Below, one piece after another: positions 55,818 through 64,000 of a stretch of DNA of 64,000 nucleotides. Made by a program: the position numbers and the translations under genes. Every line of letters starts with the position of its first letter. The stretch's first letter is position 1. Location: contig NC_061513.1 of the NCBI RefSeq assembly GCF_022539505.1, positions 178,838,017-178,902,016 of the forward strand. The letters are read 5' to 3'. This DNA comes from Lolium rigidum. Its lineage: Eukaryota; Streptophyta; Magnoliopsida; Poales; Poaceae. The notes below the pieces were generated by a model that saw nothing but the letters and a program-made list of their open reading frames with translations, searched no databases and was not told the DNA's origin.

Positions 55818-57608
55818 ATGCCGAACGAGGATCCCACGGAAGAGGCCGCCAAGACGGTCTCCATGGAAGACTTCAATTCGTTGAAGTCCTCCATGGAAGC
55901 CCAAATGGAAAGCATGAAAAAGATGATTGCCGAGCTTTTGGCTCAGGCCCTTCCCAAGGCTCCTAGTGTAGAGGTAAAAGACACGGGTGCGTTAGATGAG
56001 GGAGAGGCTTCGGACTTACCCTCATCTATCAAACCCGTGGAAGGTGATAACTTAAACACTATCAAATCTACCAGTGCATCTCCTAGGGGAACTAGTGGAG
56101 GTGAAAGCTACAATCGAGTAGCTCCACCTTTCCTATCTCCCGATATACCGGTTCCCCATCCCCATTTGAACATTCGGGCGACCCACCTAAGTTTTCTATT
56201 GATAATTTCGATACTTGGCAATTTGAGTTCCGCTCTCATGTTTGTAGTGCCTCCAATGAACTATGGAGAATCATCTTGGAGGGCTTCAAGCCATACAACC
56301 CCGACAAGTTGACTAGAAGAGAAGCGATTGATAGTCAACTCAACAACACCGCCTTACACATGATTCAAACTAGTGTGGGGACACCGGAATTGCATCGTGT
56401 CCGGAACTACACCACCGCCAAGGAAGCTTGGGATGGCTTGGCCGCTAGTTGCATTGGAAGTGAGAGCACAAGGAGGAACAAGTATAATGCTCTTAAGAAT
56501 AAAGCCGAAGGGTTCATGAGGCTACCGGATGAAGATCATGAAGTCATGTATGGAAGACTTCTCACCATTGCCGATGCCTTCCGGCTTATTGGTGCCACCC
56601 ACATCAATGACACTTGGATCAAGGAGAAGTACATTGAATGCATGATGCCATTTGTACCCATTGATGTCAAGACTCTTGTGGGGAGGGAATGCTATTCCTC
56701 TCTCACCTCTCAACAAGTCGTGCATGAGATGCAAGCTCTCAAGGTGCTTGAGGAAACCTCTCATGATTCTCGCAATCGTGCTCTTGGGATGGCAAAAGGT
56801 TCCAACCTTGCCTTGGTGGTCAACTCCGTTGAAGAAGTGATTCCTCAAGAATCTTATAGGGCATCTTGGAGTATGTCCTATCCGGAAGATTTGCAATGCC
56901 ACTACCATGATCACATGGCCTTCCATGCAAAATCCTTTTGGGTTGATCCCTCCAAGGCCAAGGAAGACAACATCAAGAGGAACAACAAAAGTGGGTTCAC
57001 TAGCTTTGGTCCAAAGACAAGATCATGCTACAATTGTGATGACAAGCGCCACTTCATTGCCGAATGCCCCTATGAGAATAGAGAGCTTCATAATGGGAGG
57101 CTCATTCCCAAGGACAAGAGCAAGGACACAAAGGGCAAATATTCAAAAGCCCCCAACAAGAAGTTCTACAACAACAAGACCAAGAAGGGCAAGAGGCCCT
57201 CAAGAGTTGTGCTAGTAACAAGAGAAGAATATTCATCCGATGAAGTTGAAAGTTCTAGTGGTGATGAAGATGAAGAAAGCTCAAAGGAATTGGCCGCCAT
57301 CGTCACCACCAACATACCCTCTTCATCTCTCTTTGAATCTCCCAATGAGAACCCTCATATCAAGAATGCACATTGCTTCATGGCAAGGTCCTCCTTGGAC
57401 ACACCTATTGTGCTATCAACTCAAGAAGAGTATACCTCAGGAGATGATGATGTTGATGATGAAGAAGATGCAACCTCTAATGGATTGGTCGCTCTTGCCT
57501 CCCTCTCCACTAACTCTTCATCACCAAGTGAATCCCCCAATGAGGTCATTCATGTGGAGGAAGAAAGTTGCCTCATGGCTACAATCCTCCGAGGTATCAT
57601 CTCCTAGT
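55818..57608 (+). pseudogene. Copia gag, frameshifted
   Basis: ATG at 55818 begins MPNEDPTEEAAKTVSMEDFN, with a helical MEAQMESMKKMIAELL stretch. A frameshift near 56160 leads to the UBN2-type gag domain (FDTWQFEFRSHV, LEGFKPYNPDKLTRREAI, NKYNALKNKAEGFMRL). A CCHC zinc knuckle CYNCDDKRHFIAEC (C-x2-C-x4-H-x4-C) lies near 57030. Basic and acidic-serine tails follow. The frame ends at 57607 after a second shift near 57580. Gag would form the virus-like particle and bind RNA. Confidence 0.88.
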
Positions 57609-58559
57609 CCCTCTATGCCTAACATATCTAGTGATCTAGGGGTTGATGATGCTAGTCTAAAAGTGAAACAAGAAATGCTAGATTTTGATGATTTCATTCT
57701 CAACCTACAAGGTAACACTAAAAAGCATGTTTCAAACCTCATGGTTCGTTTAGCTCAACAAAGTGATATGCTTGAGAAAAAGGGTCAAATAGAGAGAGAA
57801 GACTCTCTCGAAATCCATGCTCTTAAAAATGATCTTGAGGAAAGTCAAGAAACTATAGCTTCTCTTGAGGAGAGGCTAGAAACTCTTGAAGAGCCTCAAG
57901 ATAAAATTAACAAGCTCACTAAAGCTAGAGATCTTGCTAGGGCTAAGTCTAAAGTGCTTAAAAAGGAAAAGGCCCAATTTGAGGTTGATCATGAGAAACT
58001 TGTGAAGGATCTAGATGAACTAGACAAAGCTCACAAAGCTTTGAAGAGTGAATTCACTCTCCTATCCAAATCCTATGAGCAACTTCAAATTAGGCTTGCT
58101 TCATATGATGTGCCTAGTTCCTCTACTCCTCTATGTGATCATGCAAATATTGTTGAGGAAAATGCTAGGTTGAAGGATGAACTTGCTAAGGCCTCCTCTC
58201 CCCAAAGTAAACTTTCTTTGGATGATCTTTTGAGTAAGCAAAGATCAAACAATGGGAAGGAGGGCCTTGGTTATAATGCCAAGGCAAAGAAGGCAAACAA
58301 GCAAAAGGCCAAGCCCGCACAAGAGAAGAAGAAAGACGTCACTAATGGTGAAGCCTCCAAGGGCAAAACCATGAATGATGATGATGCGGGAATTGCTAAC
58401 CCTCACTATGTTTTATTTAAAGATTATTATGGTGATGTTTATGCTAAATATGTTGGCCCATATGATGGTTATGTTGCTTGGTCTATTTGGGTCCCAAAGA
58501 CCCTTGTTGCTAACAAAAGAGGACCCATTGCGAAATGGGTACCTAAATCCAAGAATTGA
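57585..58559 (+). CDS. Coiled-coil extension between gag and protease
   Basis: The frame continues from gag after the shift near 57580 and is open to TGA at 58557-58559. It carries heptad-rich stretches (LKNDLEESQETIASLEERLE, KVLKKEKAQFEVDHEKLVKD, HKALKSEFTLLSKSYEQLQI), then a lysine-rich part and a C-terminal KDYYGDVYAKYVGPYDGYVA with WVPK repeats. It is probably part of the original gag-pol polyprotein rather than a separate gene. Its role is unknown, possibly assembly. Confidence 0.65.
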   Translation, partial: SSEVSSPSPSMPNISSDLGVDDASLKVKQEMLDFDDFILNLQGNTKKHVSNLMVRLAQQSDMLEKKGQIEREDSLEIHALKNDLEESQETIASLEERLETLEEPQDKINKLTKARDLARAKSKVLKKEKAQFEVDHEKLVKDLDELDKAHKALKSEFTLLSKSYEQLQIRLASYDVPSSSTPLCDHANIVEENARLKDELAKASSPQSKLSLDDLLSKQRSNNGKEGLGYNAKAKKANKQKAKPAQEKKKDVTNGEASKGKTMNDDDAGIANPHYVLFKDYYGDVYAKYVGPYDGYVAWSIWVPKTLVANKRGPIAKWVPKSKN

Positions 58560-58570
58560 TCTCATGTAGG

Positions 58571-59895
58571 ACTATGCCGCCGGAGGTTCAAAATGGGTAC
58601 TTGATAGTGGATGTACAAGTCATATGACCGGCGGCAAGAACCTCGTCAAGGAGTTGAGGCCTAACATTAATGATATCACCGTCTCCTTTGGCGATAATTC
58701 TACATCAGAGGTATTGGGTTTTGGTAAGGTTGTGGTTGCACACAACATTACTCTTGTGGATGTCATGCTTGTCAAAACCCTTGGTTACAGTTTGCTTTCC
58801 GTTTCCGCCCTTGGCAAGATGGGTTTCGCCGTCTTTATTGATAATGATATTGTGGTCCTCTTGTGGAGCAAGACTCTAAAACTCGCTTTCGTTGGGTATC
58901 GCGAACACAACTTGTATGTGGTGGACTTTTCGGGGACCACCACGACAAGTGCGATGTGCCTATTCGGAAAGGCGGACGTGGGTTGGTTGTGGCATCGCCG
59001 CCTAGCCCATGTCAACATGAGAACTTTGCAAAGTCTTCACAAGGGGAACCATATTGTGGGACTAATGGAAAATGTGTCTTTTGCCAAAGATCGTGTTTGT
59101 AGGGCTTGTGTTGAAGGCAAAATGCATGACTCTCCGCATCCAAGCAAGACCATCATCTCTTCCAAGAGGATCTTGGAGCTCCTTCATGTGGATCTCTTTG
59201 GTCCCGTTACTCATGCAAGTCTTGGTGCGAAGAAACATTGCTTGGTGATTGTCGATGACTACTCAAGATACACTTGGGTCTACTTTCTCAAGACGAAAGA
59301 TGAGACTCAACAAATATTCATTGACTTTGCTACCGAGGTGCAACGCCAACACAACCTCCTCATTATGGCAATAAGAAGTGACAACGGCTCCGAGTTCAAG
59401 AACTACACACTCAATGATTTTCTTAGTGATGAGGGGATTCGTCATCAATATTCCGCTGCTTACACCCCTCAACAAAATGGTGTTGCGGAGAGGAAGAACC
59501 AGGACTCTTATGGATATGGAAAGGTCTATGATGGCGGAGTATAAATCCCGCTATAACTTTTGGGCCGAAGCCATCTCCACCGCTTGTCACTCCTCTAACC
59601 GGCTCTATCTCCGCAAGGGCTTGAACAAGACTCCATATGAAATACTCACCGGGAACAAGCCTAATATCTCATACTTCAAGGTGTTCGGGTGTAAGTGTTT
59701 CTACAAAATCAAAGGAGTTCGTTTATCTAAATTCGCTCCTAAAGCTTTGGAGGGTATATTTGTTGGTTACGGTGCTGAGTCTCACACTTATAGAATCTTT
59801 GATATAGCCTCCGGGATTATCATTGAATCTTGTAGTGTGAGGTTCGAAGAAAATGATGGCTCCCAAGTGGGGCAAGTTGATGTTTGTGCGAGGTG
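58571..59895 (+). pseudogene. Copia protease and integrase, frameshifted
   Basis: After a TAG at 58567 the frame gives the protease motif WVLDSGCTSHMTGG (58594-58635). The integrase zinc finger follows near 58985-59110 (WLWHRRLAHVNMRTLQSLHK, CRACVEGK). The catalytic core carries HVDLFGPV, IRSDNGSEF and NGVAERKN as D, D, E (59185-59500). A frameshift near 59500 is followed by the rest of integrase (MMAEYKSRYNFWAEAISTAC, FKVFGCKCFYKIKGVR) to a stop at 59896. Protease would process the polyprotein and integrase would insert the cDNA. Confidence 0.88.
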
Positions 59896-61994
59896 ATGAA
59901 ATACCCCAAGATGCCATAGTAAGAATGGGTGTGGGATTTTCCGCCCCATTGAGGGACACGGTGTGGCGTCTCGGGAAGGACTATGCTCTACCACGGTGGA
60001 GCCCTCATCTTCTCAACATCAACAAACCCCATCAAGTGAAGCAAATGATGCACCAACCCAAGAACAAGAACAAAACCCTCTCTCTCAGTGTGCAAGATCA
60101 AGGTCAAGATCAACCAAGAATTCATGATGGTTCCGACGAGTATCCATTTGATATTTGCTCCGCACCAAATGATGTCCAAGATCAAGCACATGATGTTGAG
60201 CACTCACAAGAAATTGTGGTTGCTCAAGTGGATGGTCAAGACGGGGACCCAAATGATCAAGTTGATCAAGTGACACCTCCAAGGCCAAGAAGAACCAAGG
60301 AGGAGATCGAGACCCGTCGACTAGCAAGAAGAGAAAGGCAACTTGAGCGTCTTGGACACACACATGACAAGGTTCTTGGTGATGTAAGGGCAAAGGTCTC
60401 CACAAGAAGGCAATTGGCGAACTTTAGCCATCATCATGCTTATATCTCCTTAGTGGAACCCAAGAAAGTATTTGAAGCCCTTGAAGATTCGGATTGGTTG
60501 GAAGCTATGCATGAAGAACTCAATAACTTCAAGCGCAACAAAGTATGGACTTTAGTTAAGAAGCCAAAGGAGTGCCGCAATGTTATAGGCACTAAATGGA
60601 TTTTCAAGAACAAGCAAGATGAGTTTGGAAATGTTGTGAGGAACAAGGCAAGATTGGTGGCTCAAGGGTTCTCTCAAGTTGAGGGAATTGACTTTGGAGA
60701 AACCTATGCTCCTGTGGCTCGCCTTGAGTCCATCCGTATCCTTCTTGCTTATGCTTCGCATCATAACTTTAAGTTACAACAAATGGATGTGAAAAGTGCT
60801 TTTCTTAATGGTCCTTTGCATGAAGAGGTTTATGTTAAGCAACCCCGGGGTTCGAGGATCTCAACTTTCCTAACCATGTCTACAAGCTTGATAAAGCACT
60901 TTATGGTCTCAAACAAGCTCCTAGAGCTTGGTACGAGCACCTTAAGGAATTGTTGGTAGACCGTGGGTTTGATGTTGGGCTAATCGACCCCACTCTTTTT
61001 ACTAAGAGGGTAAATGGGGAGCTTTTCGTTTGCCAATTATATGTTGATGATATTATATTTGGGTCTACTAACAAAGCTTTCAATGATGAATTCTCAAAGA
61101 TTATGACCGATAGGTTTGAGATGTCTATGATGGGAGAGATGAAGTTCTTCCTTGGTTTTGAGATCAAGCAATTGAGGGAAGGAACCTTCATCAACCAAGC
61201 AAAATATCTCCAAGACATGCTCAAGAGGTTCAAGATGACCGAGATGAAGGGTGTGGCCACTCCTATGGTTACCAAATGTCATCTTGCACTAGATCCCAAT
61301 GGTAAAGAGGTGGATCAAAAGGTATATCGCTCCATGATTGGATCCTTGCTTTACCTTTGTGCATCTAGACCGGACATAGTGTTGAGTGTTGGTGTGTGTG
61401 CAAGGTATCAAGCTTCTCTAAGGAGAGCCACATGATAGCTCTCAAGAGAATCTTTCGATATTTGGTTGATACCCCAAGATATGGTATTTGGTACCCCAAA
61501 GGCTCAAGTTTTATTCTCAATGGTTATCACCAGATGCGGATTGGGCGGGTGACAAGGATGATAGGAAATCAACTTCGGGGCTTGCCAATTCCTTGGTAGG
61601 TCCTTGGTGTGTTGGTCTTCTAAGAAGCAAAATTGTATATCTCTCTCCACCGCCGAAGCCGAATATGTTGCCGCCGCAAGTGGATGCACTCAATTGTTAT
61701 GGATGAGGCAAACTTTAAAGGAATACGGTGTCATTTGTGACAAAGTTCCTCTATTATGTGACAATGAAAGTGCCATCAAGATTGCCTATAATCCGGTGCA
61801 ACATTCAAGAACGAAGCATATTGAGATCCGGAATCATTTCATTAGGAATCATGTTGCCCGTGGTGATATTGAGCTTATCTATGTTCCAACCAAAGATCAA
61901 CTTGCTAGATATATTCACGAAGCCTCTTGATGAAGCAAGATTCTCTTATTTGAGGAATGAGCTAAATATCATTGATTCAAGGAGTATAGCTTGA
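59896..61994 (+). pseudogene. Copia reverse transcriptase and RNase H, frameshifted
   Basis: A variable linker (to ~60400) precedes [58 protein letters not shown] frameshift occurs near 60845. Then comes the active site LYVDDIIFGS near 61040, with FFLGFEIKQLREGTFINQAK after it. RNase H lies at about 61500-61900 with DADWAGDKDD in a shifted frame and KKQNCISLSTAEAEYVAAAS. Further shifts are near 61425, 61530 and 61905. It ends at TGA 61992-61994. Confidence 0.9.
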
Positions 61995-62465
61995 CCATCT
62001 TGCAAACACACCTTTGTCTCAAAACTTTATTTGGTTTAGATGTGGGCATGGAAATAGGGGGAGTGCGGTTTAAATTATTGAGCTATCCCTCCCCCCATAA
62101 TGCCAACATTAAAGATTTCATTCTCGTTATATCATATGTTGATATGTGAGCTTAAATGATGAGTAGTGGTTTGAACCCAAGATATATCTTCGCGGTGTCA
62201 TATCATAACACTCATATATGGTGGCCTAGGCCACCGCACTCTTCTTCGTGAAGAGTTGGAGTTGTTTGGATTTTCATTGGATTTTATTGACATCTCCTTG
62301 TTTATGGGAAATCACTCATTTTTGGCCTTCATTTGCATTATTTGCAAAAATGAGTGATCATGTACCATCTCACGAGTTTGGCGTATCTGTCCTAAGCCTA
62401 TCTCATCTAAGACATATCCTTCACCTTCTCCAAGTGCACCTTGTTCGTGTCAAAATCCCGTTTTT
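61995..62465 (+). other. Region between pol and the extra ORF of the copia element
   Basis: Polypurine-like AATAGGGGGAG near 62055. No coding frame is supported. GAAGAGTTGGAG-rich and T-rich stretches follow. What comes after does not resemble the 5' LTR. Confidence 0.5.
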
Positions 62466-62492
62466 GGGCACAGTTTCCTGTTCCACCGGAAG

Positions 62493-62616
62493 TTCCGGTC
62501 GTTTCGACCGGTACTTCCGGCTAGTATCTTTTCGCCAGATTCAGCCTTGTTCGTGTCCGGCTCGGGTGGTTCTGCGAGACCGGAAGTTCCGGCTCCAACG
62601 AGCGGAACTTCCGGCC
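62493..62616. repeat. Palindrome cluster, copy 2 (before the extra ORF)
   Basis: CCGGAAGTTCCGG near 62496 and 62579, with ACCGGTACTTCCGG and GCGGAACTTCCGG facing them. The same motif as in the LTR. It ends about 15 bp before a TATA box. Confidence 0.85.
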
Positions 62617-62628
62617 TTAAGTGGCCAC

Positions 62629-62635
62629 TATATAG
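62629..62635 (+). promoter_or_regulatory. TATA box of the extra ORF
   Basis: TATATAG inside CCACTATATAGCTGGG, about 170 bp upstream of the ATG at 62808. The layout (palindrome cluster then TATA) repeats that of the LTR. Confidence 0.55.
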
Positions 62636-62807
62636 CTGGGCCGAACGGGTGAGCAGATTCCATCTCCCTCACTTTTCCCCTTTCCAAGATCTATTTGGTG
62701 GTGCTCCTCCCCGTGACGGCTGCTTGCTCCTCCGGCCGGATCTCCCTCCTCCGGCGCTCCCCGCCGGATCGTCTCCGTGGATCGGCATCCTCTCCCTCTT
62801 CTCCTCC

Positions 62808-64000
62808 ATGGCTCCCCCCGGTTTGTGCCCTCTCCCTCTCTATGTGTGGGTAGACCTCACTAGATGAAATATAGGGCATACTCTAGGCAAAGCTATGGTA
62901 GAAATCCTCTAGATGCCTTTCCTCTACTAGATCGTGCGTAGGATGTCGTGGTAATGCGGTCCTCTTTGCCATTGCCTCAGACCTGGTGAGAAACAGCCGC
63001 TGTTTTCGAACAGCCGGAAGTTCCGGTCCTTCACGCCGGAACTTCGGCCCAGGGCGGAACTTCCGCCGGTTCTCACCGGAACTTCCGGCCTGGCGATTTT
63101 TTCTGCTGTTACCCGATATCCTGTGCATGCTCTGGTGTTTGGCCTCCTTGCTTATGTGCACTCATTCATCATTCCTATCATGTTGATTTCGTTATCAGGT
63201 GGTTCCAAGAAGAGAGGCAAGGATCATGTGGATGAGGTTGAGGAAGAGCTTGAGCAAACCCGACCATCCAAGCTCACCGCTCGCCAGCAAGGCTGCAGCT
63301 GCTCGAGAGGCACAAGTCACTCGGCTGTTCGTGGGAAGAACATACATATATCCGTGAAGGGCATGCAATATAATGAGTACAAGGAGCTCACGTGACATGA
63401 ACCCTTACCTCACCCCTTGGAACAATAGGGTTACGGATAAGCGGTTCCACAACAAGACCCAAGAGGAGATATTCTATGAGATCTACATACCATTCAAGAA
63501 GGGGTAGCCCCTCAACATGCTATTGACACGGGAAGATGGCCGCTAATAAGTACTTTGAAGAAGCCTATGCCATGTGTGGAGAGTTTGGGCTCTATCCCAT
63601 TATGGAGCTCAACAAGGACTATGATGTTGGGTTGATTCAACAATTCTATGCCACCGTCCACTTTGAGCAAGATGAAGCAAGAACTTTTCGGTGGGTGACT
63701 CATGAGAGGCTCCTTGAGTCTAACTTGGCAAAGTTTGGAGCCGCACTTGGATATCCTCGCTACCCGGGCGTTGATGCAAATGGTTGGAGGTGCCATGATA
63801 GCTCATGGGCTCAAACAAGGGAGGTCTTGGAGCACCTCTACATCCCCGGCTGGGGTGTCCCAGGAGCAAGAATGCGGATCTTCTCCCTACTTGGGATATT
63901 ATGCTTAGAGTCTACTGGAAACCATTGGACCGAAGGGTGGCAACCTTGATGAGCTACATCTTTATGAAGTGGATCTTATGGCCAACTCTTTTGCTAAGAA
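62808..64000 (+). pseudogene. Extra copia ORF, plant transposon protein-like, with intron; cut by window edge
   Basis: Exon 1 is 62808-62820 (MAPPG). The intron is 62821-63198 (GTTTGT to TATCAG). Exon 2 continues GSKKRGKDHVDEVEEELEQ. After a frame change near 63290 come GRTYISVKGMQYNEYKELT-type sequence and PWNNRVTDKRFHNKTQEE. From 63536 it reads MAANKYFEEAYAMCGEFGLY, VHFEQDEARTFRWVTHERLL and WRCHDSSWAQTREVLEHLYI. A further shift lies near 63868. This resembles the 'putative plant transposon protein' family found beside large Triticeae retrotransposons; its role is unknown. Several lesions and the window edge prevent a full model. Confidence 0.65.
63013..63092. repeat. Palindrome cluster, copy 3 (inside the intron of the extra ORF)
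   Basis: CCGGAAGTTCCGG near 63014, then GCCGGAACTTCGG, GCGGAACTTCCGCCGG and ACCGGAACTTCCGG within 80 bp, all inside the predicted intron 62821-63198. Confidence 0.8.

Larger units (their letters stand above)
54541..64000 (+). mobile_element. Ty1-copia retrotransposon with downstream extra ORF, right end outside window
   Basis: 5' LTR 54541-55769, initiator-tRNA-Met primer site, gag, coiled-coil extension, then protease, integrase, RT and RNase H in copia order to 61994. An additional ORF starts at 62808 and is cut by the window edge. No 3' LTR is reached: sequence after the polypurine-like AATAGGGGGAG at about 62060 does not match the 5' LTR. All coding parts carry frameshifts. The extra ORF after pol is a feature of some large plant copia lineages (SIRE/Maximus type); that lineage is inferred. 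Confidence 0.88.

Noticed and set aside
62040..62110. 3' LTR of the copia element starting after AATAGGGGGAG
   Set aside because: The sequence that follows (TGCGGTTTAAATT) does not match the start or body of the 5' LTR, and the extra ORF lies further on.

Overview
The window looks like nuclear DNA of a grass of the wheat/barley tribe (Triticeae). The evidence is the very high density of nested transposons, the plant retrotransposon priming sites (complementary to tRNA-Asp and initiator tRNA-Met), plant-type CACTA, LINE, Ty3-gypsy and Ty1-copia proteins, and one cereal-type F-box gene with a short GT-AG intron. No bacterial-style operon, tRNA, rRNA or CRISPR array is visible. Family names are not assigned because no database search was possible.

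Layout. 1-5.5 kb: low-copy-looking DNA with two related blocks of a degenerate ~46-bp tandem repeat, and between them a 1.8-kb GC-rich retroposon-like insert with a 14-bp target duplication. 5.5-7.3 kb: the only convincing host gene, an F-box protein on the minus strand. 7.3-18.5 kb: a CACTA transposon with both ends and a 3-bp target duplication. It carries a decayed TNPD-type transposase, a second decayed gene ending in a Ulp1-type cysteine protease, and an antisense ORF relic. 18.6-21.0 kb: a 5'-truncated LINE with a target duplication. 21.0-23.9 kb: nothing recognised.

23.9-52.6 kb is a multi-level nest of gypsy elements, called E, D, C, A and B here. E (LTR at 52010-52556) was hit by D (23987-51498, TSD CGCAC). 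D was hit by C (about 24375-44260, plus strand). The 3' LTR of C was then hit twice, by A (27865-34663, minus, TSD CCTAT) and B (35175-43326, minus, TSD CCCGA/CCCTA). A and B have nearly the same LTRs and 3' noncoding region but different coding modules. A (and the relic in C) carries an ORF I do not recognise. B carries gag and protease but no reverse transcriptase or integrase. D retains a broken pol and a small extra ORF.

52.8-64 kb: a reversed LTR (F), interrupted by the left end of another CACTA-like element, itself interrupted by a long Ty1-copia element whose right end lies beyond the window. This copia element has gag, a coiled-coil extension, protease, integrase, RT and RNase H, all with frameshifts. 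Downstream is an additional ORF with its own TATA box and intron. Clusters of the palindrome CCGGAAGTTCCGG occur in its LTR, before the extra ORF and inside that ORF's intron.

Most interesting: the coding-module exchange between A and B, which share even the last codons of their ORFs; the unrecognised ORF conserved between A and C; a duplicated primer-binding site in A; repeated polypurine-tract-like motifs with a conserved hairpin in A, B and C; and the palindrome clusters in the copia element.
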